The notes: a model not told the origin generated them from the letters alone. Shown: positions 29,304 to 39,129, counted from the first letter of the stretch. The stretch: 64,000 nt of DNA from Pseudomonas kribbensis (GCF_003352185.1 NZ_CP029608.1:2108001-2172000), one strand, 5' to 3'. Numbers and translations are program-made.

Positions 29304-30722
29304 TCAACGATTTTGTGGGCCGATGAACCGGCTCTTGGCTTCTACGTGGACGCTGTCGTCATCGGCATCCTTGAGGATGAATTTCACCTCGTTGGTGCTC
29401 GACGGCAGTTGTTCGGGGGCGCTCGACAGCTCGACCGGCATGCTGAAGATTTCCCCGGCGGGCACCTTGATCTCGCGTCTGCCTTGCAGGCGCAGATCCG
29501 GCAATCCGGCGGCTTCCAGCACGTAGGTGTGGTCGCGCTGATCCTTGTTCATGATCTTCAGGCTGTAGACGTTTTCGATCCGGCCTTCAGCGTTTTCGCG
29601 GTACAGCACCCGGTCCTTGCTGACGTCGAAACCCACCAGCGAACGCATGAAGAAGGCCGTCACCAACAGGCTGATCATCGCCAGCAGCACCACGGCATAA
29701 CCGATCAGGCGCGGACGCAGTTTATGGGTTTTCTGCCCGGACAGGTTGTGTTCGGTGGTGTAGCTGATCAGCCCGCGCGGGTAGTCCATCTTGTCCATGA
29801 TGCTGTCGCAGGCATCGATGCACGCGGCGCAGCCGATACACTCGATCTGCAGGCCGTCGCGGATGTCGATGCCGGTCGGGCACACCTGAACGCACATGGT
29901 GCAGTCGATGCAGTCGCCCAGGCCCTGAGCCTTGTAATCGACGCCTTTCTTGCGCGGGCCACGGCTTTCGCCGCGACGCGGATCATAGGAAACGATCAGC
30001 GTGTCCTTGTCGAACATCACGCTCTGGAAGCGCGCATACGGGCACATGTAGATGCACACCTGCTCACGCAGCCAGCCGGCGTTGCCGTAGGTGGCGAGGG
30101 TGAAGAAGCCGACCCAGAAATACGACCAGCCATCGGCCTGGCCTGTGAAGAAGTCGAACACCAGCTCGCGGATCGGCGAGAAGTAGCCGACGAAGGTCAT
30201 GCCGGTGACGAAACCGATCAGCAGCCACATGGCGTGCTTGGCGAACTTGCGCAGAAACTTGTTGGCGCTCATCGGCGCCTTGTCGAGCTTGATGCGCTGG
30301 TTGCGGTCGCCTTCGGTGACCTTCTCGCACCACATGAAAATCCATGTCCACACGCTTTGCGGACAGGTGTAGCCACACCAGACCCGGCCGGCGTACACCG
30401 TGATGAAGAACAGGCCGAACGCGGCAATGATCAGCAGGCCCGAAAGCAGAATGAAATCCTGGGGCCAGAAGGTGGCGCCAAAGATGAAGAACTTGCGTTC
30501 CGGCAGGTTCCACCACACGGCCTGATGACCGCCCCAGTTCAACCACACGGTACCGAAATACAGCAGGAACAGCGCCGTGCCGCCCATCATCCGCAGATTG
30601 CGGAATAGGCCGGTGAAAGCACGGGTGTAGATTTTTTCTCGAGAGGCGTAAAGGTCGACGCTGTTGTTCGCGTTCTTGTTGGGGGGCGTGACGTCGTGTA
30701 CCGGAATCTGATTACTCATCAT
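29304..30722 (-). CDS. ccoG: cbb3 oxidase accessory protein CcoG (4Fe-4S ferredoxin-like, copper reductase)
   Basis: 472-residue membrane ferredoxin. Several transmembrane helices surround cysteine motifs VWCGYTCPQSVWT and VCIYMCPYARFQ. Two 4Fe-4S ferredoxin motifs follow, CIDCTMCVQVCPTG and CIGCAACIDACDS, then a C-terminal periplasmic Ig-like FixG domain. CcoG is reported to reduce Cu(II) for CcoN maturation. It starts at a double ATG at 30722 and heads the ccoGHIS-TauE operon. An Anr-type box lies about 165 bp upstream. Confidence 0.95.
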   Translation of the reverse strand: MMSNQIPVHDVTPPNKNANNSVDLYASREKIYTRAFTGLFRNLRMMGGTALFLLYFGTVWLNWGGHQAVWWNLPERKFFIFGATFWPQDFILLSGLLIIAAFGLFFITVYAGRVWCGYTCPQSVWTWIFMWCEKVTEGDRNQRIKLDKAPMSANKFLRKFAKHAMWLLIGFVTGMTFVGYFSPIRELVFDFFTGQADGWSYFWVGFFTLATYGNAGWLREQVCIYMCPYARFQSVMFDKDTLIVSYDPRRGESRGPRKKGVDYKAQGLGDCIDCTMCVQVCPTGIDIRDGLQIECIGCAACIDACDSIMDKMDYPRGLISYTTEHNLSGQKTHKLRPRLIGYAVVLLAMISLLVTAFFMRSLVGFDVSKDRVLYRENAEGRIENVYSLKIMNKDQRDHTYVLEAAGLPDLRLQGRREIKVPAGEIFSMPVELSSAPEQLPSSTNEVKFILKDADDDSVHVEAKSRFIGPQNR

Positions 30723-30885
30723 TGCATCCCACGGCAGTGGAAAAATGCCTCGGTCGATACGTGCCGGCCGGGGTCAGAAAGGGTGTTGCAGTGGCGCAAT
30801 GATACGCCTGTGATGCCGACGAACGGGTGCGACCTTTGGTCGCGTTGGGGAAAAAACCTGAATGGTGTAGCGAATTTAACAAAGC

Positions 30886-30899
30886 ATGATGCAGATCAA
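30886..30899 (-). promoter_or_regulatory. Anr box upstream of ccoG
   Basis: On the minus strand this reads TTGATCTGCATCAT, matching TTGAT-N4-ATCAA in 9 of 10 positions. It lies about 165 bp upstream of ccoG. It implies Anr induction of the assembly operon; I could not place a convincing -10. Confidence 0.7.
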
Positions 30900-30958
30900 T
30901 TGACTATAGACGATCCCTGATCCTGCTTTGGCGAACGGCTTCCCCGGATCGCGCGACA

Positions 30959-31135
30959 TCAAACCAGTTTTCCGCCTCCGAGGCTGTCCAGCCCGCTGTT
31001 TTTCTCCTTCCCGGTTCGCTCGACGGTTTTCCTGTTGTCGTTGCCGGGATCTTCTGCTGGTGAGTCTTCAATATCCGGATAGGTGTAAATGAAATCATCA
31101 CGGGGTTGCACGCAGTCGTGATCGGATTCTCGCAT
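30959..31135 (-). CDS. Possible small acidic protein (58 aa)
   Basis: A minus-strand ORF starts at ATG 31135 with a good GGAAG ribosome site and encodes a polar, acidic, Pro/Asp-rich peptide beginning MRESDHDCVQPRDDFIYTYP and ending SLGGGKLV. There is no membrane segment or known motif. A longer frame in another register overlaps it but has poor composition. It lies just downstream of the ccoP1 terminator on the same strand. Expression is not shown. Confidence 0.35.
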   Translation of the reverse strand: MRESDHDCVQPRDDFIYTYPDIEDSPAEDPGNDNRKTVERTGKEKNSGLDSLGGGKLV

Positions 31136-31268
31136 CGGTTTTCTTCCTTGAATTGAGTGTGTCGAACGATGTTCCTGAGGTCTTCCGTCAGGCAGAACAG
31201 CAAGCTACAGGGCACATCATCAATCGTCTATCGAGCATTCGTCGCAAATCATGAAGGTGCCGGAATGC

Positions 31269-31303
31269 AAAAGGCCCCGCCGGTTCTCACTGGCGGGGCC
31301 TTT
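31269..31303 (-). terminator. Terminator of the first ccoNOQP operon
   Basis: Strong hairpin AAAGGCCCCGCC/GGCGGGGCCTTT with a 10-nt loop, flanked by A and T tracts, so it can act on both strands. It lies 20 bp past the ccoP1 stop. Confidence 0.92.
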
Positions 31304-31323
31304 GTTTGCTTCAAGCGTTGGCC

Positions 31324-32307
31324 TTACTGGGCCTCGGCTTCCGGTGCTTTTTCACCATGGGACAGGCTGTAAACATAAGCCGCCAGCAGGTGAACCTTGT
31401 CGTTGCCTTGCAGCTGTTCCTGAGCAGGCATCTGGCCCTGACGGCCGTAACGGATGGTCTGCTGCAGTTGCGCGAAGCTCGAACCGTAGATGAACGCAGC
31501 CGGGTGAGTCAGGTTGGGTGCGCCCATTGCTGGCGTACCTTTGCCTTCCGGACCGTGGCAGGCTACGCAGTTGGCGGCGAACAGTTTCTGGCCGTTGGCC
31601 GGATCTGCCTTGGTGCCTTCCGGCAGCTTGCGGCCATCGAGGTTGGTCAGCACGAAGGCCGCCACGTCGGCCACGCCTTGTTCACCGATCACTTCAGCCC
31701 AGGCCGGCATCACCGCGTGACGACCGCCCATGATGGTGGTCTTGATGGTTTCCGGCTCGCCGCCCCAGCGCCAGTCGGCGTCGGTCAGGTTAGGGAAACC
31801 ATAAGCGCCCTTGGCGTCGGAACCGTGACAGACCGAGCAGTTGGAGGCGAACAGACGGCCGCCCATCTTCAGGGCTTGCGGATCCTTCGCGACTTCCTCG
31901 ATTGGCATCGCAGCGAACTTGGCGAAGATCGGACCGAACTTGGCGTCCGAGCGAGCCATTTCCTTTTCCCACTCGTGAACGCCGGTCCAGCCGGTCTGGC
32001 CGTTGGCGAACGGGGTCTGCTTTTCGTTATCGAGGTAGTTGTAGCCCGGCAGCAGACCTTTCCAGCTGCCCAGGCCCGGGTACAGCACCAGATAACCCAG
32101 AGCGAACACGATGGTGCCCACGAACAGCATGAACCACCATTTCGGCAGCGGGTTGTCGTACTCCTCGATCCCGTCGAAGGAGTGGCCGACCGTCTCGTCG
32201 GTCTGCTCGGTGCGCTGGCCCTTGCGGGTCGACAGCAACAGCCAGGTCAGGGAAAAGATCGTACCGAGACTGAGGACTGTGACGTACAGACTCCAGAATG
32301 TAGTCAT
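31324..32307 (-). CDS. ccoP: cbb3 cytochrome c oxidase subunit III (dihaem), copy 1
   Basis: 327-residue membrane-anchored dihaem cytochrome c that passes electrons from periplasmic cytochrome c to the CcoN core. An N-terminal helix pair and the [18 protein letters not shown] signature precede two haem motifs, CSVCH and CVACH, each followed by a distal Met (MPAW, MPAQ). Compared with the second copy at 35027 it carries an extra 13-residue segment around [15 protein letters not shown]. It overlaps ccoQ by 4 bp (ATGA) and is the last gene of operon 1. Confidence 0.96.
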   Translation of the reverse strand: MTTFWSLYVTVLSLGTIFSLTWLLLSTRKGQRTEQTDETVGHSFDGIEEYDNPLPKWWFMLFVGTIVFALGYLVLYPGLGSWKGLLPGYNYLDNEKQTPFANGQTGWTGVHEWEKEMARSDAKFGPIFAKFAAMPIEEVAKDPQALKMGGRLFASNCSVCHGSDAKGAYGFPNLTDADWRWGGEPETIKTTIMGGRHAVMPAWAEVIGEQGVADVAAFVLTNLDGRKLPEGTKADPANGQKLFAANCVACHGPEGKGTPAMGAPNLTHPAAFIYGSSFAQLQQTIRYGRQGQMPAQEQLQGNDKVHLLAAYVYSLSHGEKAPEAEAQ

Positions 32308-32489
32308 TCTTTGTTACTCCTAGAAGCTTGCTCGACGTGCTTGATGGCTTCGGGATCATCCGCGAAGGGCAGCAAGGTCGCGTCTTCAAACTCCGACTTG
32401 CGCTTGGGGCTGAACACCCACAACGCCAGGCCGATGAAGGCAACCATCACGACAACGGTGCCCAGGCCTCGAATCATCCCGATATCCAT
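32304..32489 (-). CDS. ccoQ: cbb3 oxidase subunit IV CcoQ, copy 1
   Basis: 61-residue subunit with one transmembrane helix ([19 protein letters not shown]) and a short polar tail ([18 protein letters not shown]). It stabilises the interaction of CcoP with the core and protects it from oxygen. It lies 5 bp after ccoO and overlaps ccoP by 4 bp. Confidence 0.94.
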   Translation of the reverse strand: MDIGMIRGLGTVVVMVAFIGLALWVFSPKRKSEFEDATLLPFADDPEAIKHVEQASRSNKE

Positions 32490-32494
32490 CTAGA

Positions 32495-33103
32495 TCACCG
32501 TTTGCTTTTGATGATGGTGCCCAGGCCTTGCAGATAGGCCACCAGCGCGTCCATTTCGGTTTTACCCTTCACAGCGTCTTTTGCACCGGCAATGTCTTCG
32601 TCGGTGTAAGGGACGCCGAGCGTGCGCAACACTTCCATTTTCTTGGCCGTGTCTTTGCCGTCGAGCTTGTTTTCCACGAGGAACGGGTAAGCCGGCATTT
32701 TCGACTCAGGCACGACGTTGCGCGGGTTGTACAAGTGCGCACGTTGCCAGTCATCGGAGTAACGACCGCCGACACGGGCCAGGTCCGGGCCGGTACGTTT
32801 GGAACCCCACAGGAACGGGTGATCCCAGACGCTTTCACCGGCGACCGAGTAGTGGCCGTAGCGTTCGGTTTCGGCACGGAACGGACGGATCATCTGCGAG
32901 TGGCAGCCGACACAGCCGTTGGCGATGTAAACGTCGCGGCCTTCCAGTTCAAGGGCGGTACGCGGCTTCATGCCTTCGACCGGCTTGTTGGTGACGTCCT
33001 GGAAGAACAGCGGAACGATTTGGGTCAGGCCACCGACGCTGACGGCGATGACCATGAAGAAGGCCAGCAGGCCAATATTCTTCTCGACAGCTTCATGCTT
33101 CAT
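32495..33103 (-). CDS. ccoO: cbb3 cytochrome c oxidase subunit II (monohaem), copy 1
   Basis: 202-residue membrane-anchored cytochrome c. One N-terminal helix, then the haem c motif CVGCH (about residues 64-68) in [24 protein letters not shown], and distal ligand MPAYPFLV. The start ATG shares its last base region with the ccoN stop (1-bp overlap). The sequence is about 85 percent like the second copy by eye. Confidence 0.96.
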   Translation of the reverse strand: MKHEAVEKNIGLLAFFMVIAVSVGGLTQIVPLFFQDVTNKPVEGMKPRTALELEGRDVYIANGCVGCHSQMIRPFRAETERYGHYSVAGESVWDHPFLWGSKRTGPDLARVGGRYSDDWQRAHLYNPRNVVPESKMPAYPFLVENKLDGKDTAKKMEVLRTLGVPYTDEDIAGAKDAVKGKTEMDALVAYLQGLGTIIKSKR

Positions 33104-34545
33104 CAGTGAGCTCCAACTACGGCGATCTTGGCGGCGGCTTCAGCTTCAGCCGGGTCCGAGGCGCGAACGGTGCGCCACACGTTGTAGGCCATCAGGAACA
33201 TGCCGCTGGCGAAGAACGCACCGCCCAGGGCACGAACGATGTAGCCAGGGTGGCTGGCCTGCAGCGCTTCGACGAACGAGTAGGTGAGGGTGCCGTCGTC
33301 GTTGATTGCACGCCACATCAGGCCTTGGGTGATGCCGTTGACCCACATCGAAGCGATGTACAGAACCGTACCGATGGTCGCGAGCCAGAAGTGCGCGTTG
33401 ATCAGACCCACGCTGTGCATCTGCGCACGGCCGAACAGTTTCGGGATCATGTGGTAGATAGCGCCGATCGAGATCATCGCTACCCAGCCCAGAGCGCCGG
33501 CGTGTACGTGGCCGATGGTCCAGTCGGTGTAGTGCGAGAGCGAGTTGACGGTCTTGATCGCCATCATCGGACCTTCGAAGGTCGACATGCCGTAGAACGC
33601 CAGCGATACCACGAGGAAACGCAGGATCGGGTCGGTGCGCAGCTTATGCCAGGCGCCCGACAGGGTCATCATGCCGTTGATCATGCCGCCCCAGCTTGGC
33701 GCCAGCAGGATGATCGACATGGCCATGCCCAGCGATTGGGCCCAGTCCGGCAGTGCGGTGTAGTGCAGGTGGTGCGGGCCGGCCCAGATGTACAGGGTGA
33801 TCAGTGCCCAGAAGTGCACGATCGACAGGCGATAGGAGTAGATCGGACGTTCGGCCTGTTTCGGCACGAAGTAGTACATCATCCCCAGGAAGCCGGTGGT
33901 CAGGAAGAAACCCACGGCGTTGTGGCCGTACCACCACTGGATCATCGCGTCGGTCGCACCGGCGTAGGCCGAGTAGGACTTGAAGAAGCTGACCGGCAGC
34001 GAGGCGTGGTTGACGATGTGCAGCATCGCCGTCACGACGATGAACGCGCCGTAGAACCAGTTACCGACGTAGATGTGTTTGGTCTTGCGCTTGGTGATGG
34101 TGCCGAAGAACACCAGACCGTAGGTGACCCAGACAATGGCCAGCAAAATGGCGAGGGGCCATTCCAGTTCCGCGTATTCCTTGGTGGTGGTGTAACCCAG
34201 CGGCAAGGTAATGATCGCGCCGACGATGACCGCTTGCCATCCCCAGAAGGTGAAGGCCGCGAGGCTGTCGGAAATCAGTCGCGTCTGGCAGGTTCGCTGC
34301 ACGACATAGTAGGAAGTGGCAAACAGTGCACAACCACCGAAGGCGAAAATCACCAGGTTTGTGTGCAACGGGCGCAGGCGTCCAAAGCTCGTCCACGGCA
34401 GACCGAAGTTCAACTCCGGCCAGACCAGTTGCGAGGCAATGAAGACACCGAGCCCCATGCCAAGGATCCCCCAGACCACCGTCATGATGGCGAACTGGCG
34501 GACTACCTTATAGTTATAAGCAGTCGGACTGATTGCTGTGCTCAT
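33103..34545 (-). CDS. ccoN: cbb3 cytochrome c oxidase subunit I, copy 1
   Basis: 480-residue catalytic core with 12 transmembrane helices, haem b and the haem b3-CuB site. Haem and copper ligand regions are clear: [32 protein letters not shown] (with the CuB/Tyr helix YGHNAVGF) and [16 protein letters not shown]. It heads operon 1 (ccoNOQP), the one nearest ccoG, which in PAO1 corresponds to cco1 and is expressed in air as well. Only a poor Anr-like match lies upstream (34630-34643), which fits that. Confidence 0.96.
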   Translation of the reverse strand: MSTAISPTAYNYKVVRQFAIMTVVWGILGMGLGVFIASQLVWPELNFGLPWTSFGRLRPLHTNLVIFAFGGCALFATSYYVVQRTCQTRLISDSLAAFTFWGWQAVIVGAIITLPLGYTTTKEYAELEWPLAILLAIVWVTYGLVFFGTITKRKTKHIYVGNWFYGAFIVVTAMLHIVNHASLPVSFFKSYSAYAGATDAMIQWWYGHNAVGFFLTTGFLGMMYYFVPKQAERPIYSYRLSIVHFWALITLYIWAGPHHLHYTALPDWAQSLGMAMSIILLAPSWGGMINGMMTLSGAWHKLRTDPILRFLVVSLAFYGMSTFEGPMMAIKTVNSLSHYTDWTIGHVHAGALGWVAMISIGAIYHMIPKLFGRAQMHSVGLINAHFWLATIGTVLYIASMWVNGITQGLMWRAINDDGTLTYSFVEALQASHPGYIVRALGGAFFASGMFLMAYNVWRTVRASDPAEAEAAAKIAVVGAH

Positions 34546-35026
34546 TCTAAGGTTCCACGGTTTGGGTGTTTTATTAGGATTAAAATCGGCCGCAAGTATG
34601 TAGAAAGCAGGGGGTCAATGCAACGCGCCATGACCTGGGTCAATGCTTTCCAACGCTGATTCTGCGGCCTTTCCATGCGCCGCGTAAGGACAAAATTGCC
34701 CTCGGGCAAAATGTCGCAGCGGACGAAAAAAGCGAGGGGTTCCGGTCGGATGTAACGGGGTGTGTTCGAACGCTCGGTTCGGGTGACGGACGGTAATCGG
34801 CACGACAGCCGGTATCTACCGGCCTTTGCGGCCATGTCAGTCAGCCGATTCGTTCAACGCCTCGCTCGGGGTCGACCTGGAACCGGCACGGGCCAGTCCG
34901 CATCGAGCAAGCGTAGACCCGAATCCGGGGAACCGAAAGGAGAGGGCAAGAAGGGGTGCGACAATGCGTCGCAAAGAGGCTGGAAACTGCCGCACTGGAA
35001 ACGTGCGGCAGTGTTGTGCTCAATGA
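34546..35026. other. 480-bp intergenic region between the two cco operons
   Basis: Holds the promoter region of ccoN1 and the 3' end of operon 2. Two CATTGACCC repeats lie on the minus strand (34610-34620 and 34635-34645). A 10-bp stem ACTGCCGCAC/GTGCGGCAGT (34986-35012) probably ends operon 2. ORFs in this stretch have poor composition and no good start, so I call no gene. Confidence 0.6.
34986..35012 (-). terminator. Hairpin after the second ccoNOQP operon
   Basis: 10-bp perfect stem ACTGCCGCAC/GTGCGGCAGT with a 7-nt loop, followed on the minus strand only by TTTCC. It lies 15 bp past the ccoP2 stop. Confidence 0.65.
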
Positions 35027-35980
35027 CTACTGTTTGTTGTCTTCAGTAATCAGTTTTTCTGTATTCAATCCATGGCTCAAGCTGTACACATAAGCGGCCA
35101 GCAATTGCACTTTATCGTTGCCCAGCAGCTCGTTCTGAGCCGGCATGTGGCCCTGACGACCATGGCGAATGGTCTGCTCAAGCTGGGTCAGGCTGGTGCC
35201 ATAGATAAATCCGGCCGGGTGCGTCAGATTCGGCGCACCCATGGCTTCAGTGCCCTGGCCGGTTGCCCCATGACAGGCTACGCACATGGTGCTGAACGTC
35301 TGCTGTCCGGCTTGCAGGTCGGCATTGTTGTCCGCCGGCAGTGGCAGCCCGGCCAGCTCGTGACGCACGTAGGCGGCGACGTTTTTCACGCCCGCCTCAC
35401 CGAGTGACTCGCCCCAGGCCGGCATTGCCGCGATCCGGCCACCCATGATGGTGGTCTTGATCGTCTCGGCACTGCCGCCCCAACGCCAGTCCTGGTCGGC
35501 GAGGTTAGGGAAGCCGAAGGCGCCCTTGGCGTCCGAACCGTGGCACACCGAGCAGTTGGAGGCGAACAGACGGCCACCCATTTTCAGCGCCTGCGGATCC
35601 TTCGCCACTTCTTCCACCGGCATGGCGGCGAATTTGGCGAAGATCGGCCCGAATTTGGCGTCAGCCTTGCTCATTTCCTTTTCCCACTCGTGGACGCCGG
35701 TCCAGCCGTCCTCGTAGCCGGGCAGGATGCCTTTCCAGTTGCCCAGACCCGGGTAGAGGATCAGATAGCCCACGGAAAACACCAGCGTGCCGGCGAACAG
35801 CATGAACCACCACTGCGGCAGCGGGTTGTCGTACTCCTCGATGCCGTCGAAGCTGTGGCCCATGGTCTGGTCGACGCTGCCCTTGGTCTCGCCCCGACGG
35901 GTGCCGACCAGCAGCCAGGTCAGGCCGATCAGGCTGCCGATGGTCAGTACGCAGATCCACGTACTCCAGAAGGTGGTCAT
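35027..35980 (-). CDS. ccoP: cbb3 cytochrome c oxidase subunit III (dihaem), copy 2
   Basis: 317-residue dihaem cytochrome c, last gene of operon 2. The same signature [18 protein letters not shown] and haem motifs CSVCH and CVACH are present. It lacks the 13-residue segment of copy 1, joining [16 protein letters not shown] directly, and has a different C-terminal tail ([14 protein letters not shown]). It overlaps ccoQ2 by 4 bp. Confidence 0.96.
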   Translation of the reverse strand: MTTFWSTWICVLTIGSLIGLTWLLVGTRRGETKGSVDQTMGHSFDGIEEYDNPLPQWWFMLFAGTLVFSVGYLILYPGLGNWKGILPGYEDGWTGVHEWEKEMSKADAKFGPIFAKFAAMPVEEVAKDPQALKMGGRLFASNCSVCHGSDAKGAFGFPNLADQDWRWGGSAETIKTTIMGGRIAAMPAWGESLGEAGVKNVAAYVRHELAGLPLPADNNADLQAGQQTFSTMCVACHGATGQGTEAMGAPNLTHPAGFIYGTSLTQLEQTIRHGRQGHMPAQNELLGNDKVQLLAAYVYSLSHGLNTEKLITEDNKQ

Positions 35981-36171
35981 GGCCGGGTACTCCTTGTTTC
36001 AGATGCTTGGGTTGGGTCGGGTTGCGGCTCGTCGGCAAACGGCAGCAGGCGCGCTTCGGCGAATTCCGGCGTGCGCTTGCGGTTGAACACCCACAGGGTC
36101 AGGCCGACGAAGGCCACGAACACCACGACCGTGCCGAGGCCGCGAATCAGCCCCGCGCTCATTTCTAAGGC
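35977..36171 (-). CDS. ccoQ: cbb3 oxidase subunit IV CcoQ, copy 2
   Basis: 64-residue single-helix subunit ([19 protein letters not shown], then [18 protein letters not shown]). I chose the ATG at 36171, which has AGAGG 8 bp upstream. A GTG at 36183 overlapping the ccoO2 stop is possible and would add four residues. It overlaps ccoP2 by 4 bp. Confidence 0.92.
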   Translation of the reverse strand, partial: ALEMSAGLIRGLGTVVVFVAFVGLTLWVFNRKRTPEFAEARLLPFADEPQPDPTQASETRSTRP

Positions 36172-36179
36172 CATCTCGA

Positions 36180-36788
36180 TCACCTCTTGCTCTTGATCGC
36201 AGTGCCGAGCACTTGCAGGTAGGAGACGAGGGCGTCCATTTCGGTCTTGCCCTTGAGGCTGGCCACCGCGCCGCTGATGTCGTCATCGGTGTACGGCACG
36301 CCGAGGGTGCGCATGACCTTGAGCTTGGTTTCGGTGTGGCTGCTGTCGACCGGTTGGGTGACCAGCCATGGGTAGGCCGGCATTTTCGATTCCGGTACGA
36401 CGTTGCGCGGGTTGTACAAGTGCGCGCGATGCCAGTCATCCGAGTAACGCGAACCGACCCGGGCCAGGTCCGGACCGGTACGTTTCGAGCCCCACAGGAA
36501 CGGGTGATCCCACACGCTCTCGCCGGCTACCGAGTAGTGGCCGTAGCGTTCGGTTTCGGCGCGGAACGGACGGATCATCTGCGAGTGGCAACCGACGCAG
36601 CCTTCGCGGATGTAGATGTCGCGGCCTTCCAGTTGCAGCGCGGTGTAGGGCTTCATGCCTTCCACCGGTTTGTTGGTCACGTCCTGGAAGAACAGCGGGA
36701 CGATCTGGGTCAGGCCGCCGATGCTCACGGCAAACACCATCAGCAGCATCAGCAGGCCGACGTTCTTTTCAATCGTTTCGTGTTTCAT
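36180..36788 (-). CDS. ccoO: cbb3 cytochrome c oxidase subunit II (monohaem), copy 2
   Basis: 202-residue membrane-anchored cytochrome c with haem motif CVGCH in [21 protein letters not shown] and one N-terminal helix. The ATG at 36788 ([11 protein letters not shown]) aligns with copy 1. It lies 10 bp after ccoN2 with a GGAG ribosome site. Confidence 0.96.
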   Translation of the reverse strand: MKHETIEKNVGLLMLLMVFAVSIGGLTQIVPLFFQDVTNKPVEGMKPYTALQLEGRDIYIREGCVGCHSQMIRPFRAETERYGHYSVAGESVWDHPFLWGSKRTGPDLARVGSRYSDDWHRAHLYNPRNVVPESKMPAYPWLVTQPVDSSHTETKLKVMRTLGVPYTDDDISGAVASLKGKTEMDALVSYLQVLGTAIKSKR

Positions 36789-36798
36789 GGCGGACTCC

Positions 36799-38223
36799 TC
36801 AGGCCATCTGCGCGGCAGCAACGACGTCAGCAGGCTGCGAGGCCCGCACGGTGCGCCAGGTGTTGTAAGCCATCAGGAACATGCCGCTGAGGAAGATCGC
36901 CCCGCCAATCAGCCGCACGACGAAGCCAGGGTGGCTGGCCACCAGGGTTTCGACGAAGGAGTAGGTCAGCGTGCCGTCCTCGTTCACCGCACGCCACATC
37001 AGGCCCTGGGCGATACCGTTGACCCACATCGAGGCGATGTAGAGCACGGTGCCGATGGTCGCGAGCCAGAAGTGCGCGTTGATCAGGCCGATGCTGTGCA
37101 TCTGCTCTTTGCCGAAGACTTTCGGGATCATGTGGTACAGCGCGCCGATGGAAATCATCGCCACCCAGCCGAGCGCGCCGGCGTGTACGTGGCCGATGGT
37201 CCAGTCGGTGTAGTGGGAGAGGGCGTTCACCGTCTTGATCGCCATCATCGGACCTTCGAAGGTCGACATGCCGTAGAACGCCAGCGACACCACAAGGAAG
37301 CGCAGGATCGGGTCGCTGCGCAACTTATGCCAGGCGCCCGAGAGGGTCATCATGCCGTTGATCATGCCGCCCCAGCTCGGTGCCAGCAGTACCAGCGACA
37401 TCACCATGCCCAGCGACTGCGCCCAGTCCGGCAGCGCGGTGTAGTGCAAGTGGTGCGGGCCGGCCCAGATGTACAGGGTGATCAGCGCCCAAAAGTGCAC
37501 GATCGACAGGCGATACGAATACACCGGACGTTCGGCCTGTTTCGGCACGAAGTAGTACATCATCCCGAGGAAACCGGCGGTGAGGAAAAAGCCTACGGCG
37601 TTGTGGCCGTACCACCATTGCACCATCGCGTCGGTTGCACCGGCGTACACCGAGTAGGATTTGGTGAAGCTCACCGGCAGCTCAAGGTTGTTGACGATGT
37701 GCAGGATCGCCACGGTGATGATGAACGCGCCGAAGAACCAGTTGCCCACATAAATGTGCTTGGTCTTGCGCTGCATGATCGTGCCGAAGAACACGATGGC
37801 GTAGGCGACCCAGACGATGGTGATCAGGATGTCGATCGGCCATTCCAGCTCGGCGTATTCCTTGGAGCTGGTGTAACCCAGCGGCAGGCTGATGGCTGCC
37901 AGCAGGATCACCAGTTGCCAGCCCCAGAAGCAGAAGGCGGCGATTTTCGGCGCAAACAATTGCGTCTGGCAGGTGCGCTGCACCGAGTAGAACGAACTGG
38001 CGAACAAGGCACAGCCGCCGAACGCGAAGATCACCGCGTTGGTGTGCAACGGGCGCAGGCGTCCGAAGCTGGTCCACGGCAGGTTGAAGTTGAGTTCGGG
38101 CCAGACCAATTGAGCCGCGAGAAAAACCCCGAGCCCCATGCCGACGATGCCCCACACCACCGTCATAATGGCGAATTGGCGGACCACCTTGTAGTTGTAG
38201 GCGGTACTGATAGAAGTGTTCAT
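36799..38223 (-). CDS. ccoN: cbb3 cytochrome c oxidase subunit I, copy 2
   Basis: 474-residue catalytic subunit, very similar along its length to copy 1 (same YGHNAVGF and [16 protein letters not shown] helices); the N-terminal 30 and central loop residues vary most. It heads operon 2, corresponding to the Anr-induced cco2 of PAO1. A clear Anr box lies about 120 bp upstream, at 38344-38357, within the divergent hydrolase gene. Confidence 0.96.
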   Translation of the reverse strand: MNTSISTAYNYKVVRQFAIMTVVWGIVGMGLGVFLAAQLVWPELNFNLPWTSFGRLRPLHTNAVIFAFGGCALFASSFYSVQRTCQTQLFAPKIAAFCFWGWQLVILLAAISLPLGYTSSKEYAELEWPIDILITIVWVAYAIVFFGTIMQRKTKHIYVGNWFFGAFIITVAILHIVNNLELPVSFTKSYSVYAGATDAMVQWWYGHNAVGFFLTAGFLGMMYYFVPKQAERPVYSYRLSIVHFWALITLYIWAGPHHLHYTALPDWAQSLGMVMSLVLLAPSWGGMINGMMTLSGAWHKLRSDPILRFLVVSLAFYGMSTFEGPMMAIKTVNALSHYTDWTIGHVHAGALGWVAMISIGALYHMIPKVFGKEQMHSIGLINAHFWLATIGTVLYIASMWVNGIAQGLMWRAVNEDGTLTYSFVETLVASHPGFVVRLIGGAIFLSGMFLMAYNTWRTVRASQPADVVAAAQMA

Positions 38224-38318
38224 GGTTCCCCATCCACGGTTCAGCCGAAGTGAGCGCGCGCAGAAAACGCCGCGAATCCTTCGCCTGGAGTTATAGGCAG
38301 ACTAAAAGCGAGGCAAGC

Positions 38319-38999
38319 ATGGACAAACAGCACAAGGCCAGTATTGACGGGGATCAATGGGCGCAGTGCCTGCGGGATCACGGGTGGCTTTGGGATGCGG
38401 CTGTTGGGGAGGCTTCGGCGACGCTCATTCTCGCGCATGGTGCCGGGGCGCCGATGGATAGCGACTGGATGAACGATATGGCTGGGCGCCTTGCTGGGCT
38501 TGGTATCAACGTGTTGCGGTTTGAGTTTCCTTATATGGCGCAGCGGCGGGTTGATGGCAGCAAGCGGCCGCCGAATCCGGCGCCTAAATTGCTCGAATGT
38601 TGGCGTGAGGTTTATGGCTTGGTGCGACTTCATGTCGCTGGGGTTTTGGCGGTTGGCGGGAAGTCGATGGGGGGGCGGATGGCGAGTTTGCTTGCCGATG
38701 AGCTTGGTGCTGATGCTTTGGTTTGCCTGGGTTATCCGTTTTATGCGGTTGGGAAACCGGAGAAGCCTCGGGTTGAGCATTTGGCTGGGTTGAAGACTCG
38801 GACGTTGATCGTGCAAGGCGAGCGGGATGCGCTTGGCAATCGGGAGGCGGGTGAGGCTTACACCTTGTCACCGAGTATTGAGGTGACTTGGCTAGCGGCC
38901 GGCGATCATGACCTCAAGCCATTGAAGGTTTCCGGGTTTACCCATGATCAGCATTTGGCCAGCGCCGCGCAGAAAGTGGCTGCGTTTCTCAAGCACTGA
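38319..38999 (+). CDS. Alpha/beta hydrolase (KANL3/Tex30-like)
   Basis: 226-residue cytoplasmic hydrolase. The N-terminal LILAHGAGAPMDSDW oxyanion-hole segment, nucleophile S116 in AVGGKSMGGRM, the acid in VQGERDALG and a late His in AAGDHDLKPL form the expected triad. I chose the ATG at 38319, with GCGAGG 5 bp upstream; the frame is open back to 38250. It is divergent from the second cco operon, and its first codons contain that operon's Anr box. Its third codon positions are visibly richer in T and G than those of its neighbours. Substrate unknown. Confidence 0.85.
   Translation: MDKQHKASIDGDQWAQCLRDHGWLWDAAVGEASATLILAHGAGAPMDSDWMNDMAGRLAGLGINVLRFEFPYMAQRRVDGSKRPPNPAPKLLECWREVYGLVRLHVAGVLAVGGKSMGGRMASLLADELGADALVCLGYPFYAVGKPEKPRVEHLAGLKTRTLIVQGERDALGNREAGEAYTLSPSIEVTWLAAGDHDLKPLKVSGFTHDQHLASAAQKVAAFLKH
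38344..38357 (-). promoter_or_regulatory. Anr box of the second ccoNOQP operon, inside the divergent hydrolase gene
   Basis: On the minus strand this reads TTGATCCCCGTCAA, matching TTGAT-N4-ATCAA in 9 of 10 positions. A class II spacing of -41.5 puts transcription start near 38309 and leaves an 86-nt leader before ccoN2; the -10 (CATGCT) is weak. The box overlaps codons 9-13 of the plus-strand hydrolase. Confidence 0.8.
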
Positions 39000-39021
39000 T
39001 CGAGATTTTGAACCGCGTGAA

Positions 39022-39080
39022 GATCGGCTCCCTTTCCCCTCGCCCCCTTGGGGGAGAGGGCTGGGGTGAGGGGGTAGATC
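39022..39080. repeat. GC-rich palindromic intergenic repeat
   Basis: CCCTCGCCCCC and GGGGGAGAGGG face each other around TT, bounded by the outer AGATCGG/TAGATC. This CCCTCTCCC-type palindrome recurs between genes in many proteobacteria. Copy number here is not known. Confidence 0.6.
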
Positions 39081-39129
39081 TTGAACGCGACACATTTTTC
39101 GATCTGTGTGCATATCCGTTTCTGCGGTA

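Larger units (their letters stand above)
30723..31323. other. 600-bp intergenic region between ccoG and ccoP1
   Basis: Contains the ccoG promoter region with an Anr-type box (30886-30899), a possible 58-codon minus-strand ORF (30959-31135) and the bidirectional terminator of the first cco operon (31269-31303). The rest shows no supported gene. Confidence 0.7.

Noticed and set aside
30904..31215. 103-codon minus-strand ORF between ccoG and ccoP1
   Set aside because: It overlaps the better-supported 58-codon frame in another register and has a random-looking composition and no good ribosome site.
34630..34643. TTGACCCAGGTCAT upstream of ccoN1 as an Anr box
   Set aside because: Only 7 of 10 consensus positions match, and the neighbouring CATTGACCC copy suggests a different motif or chance. 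Not called as a site.
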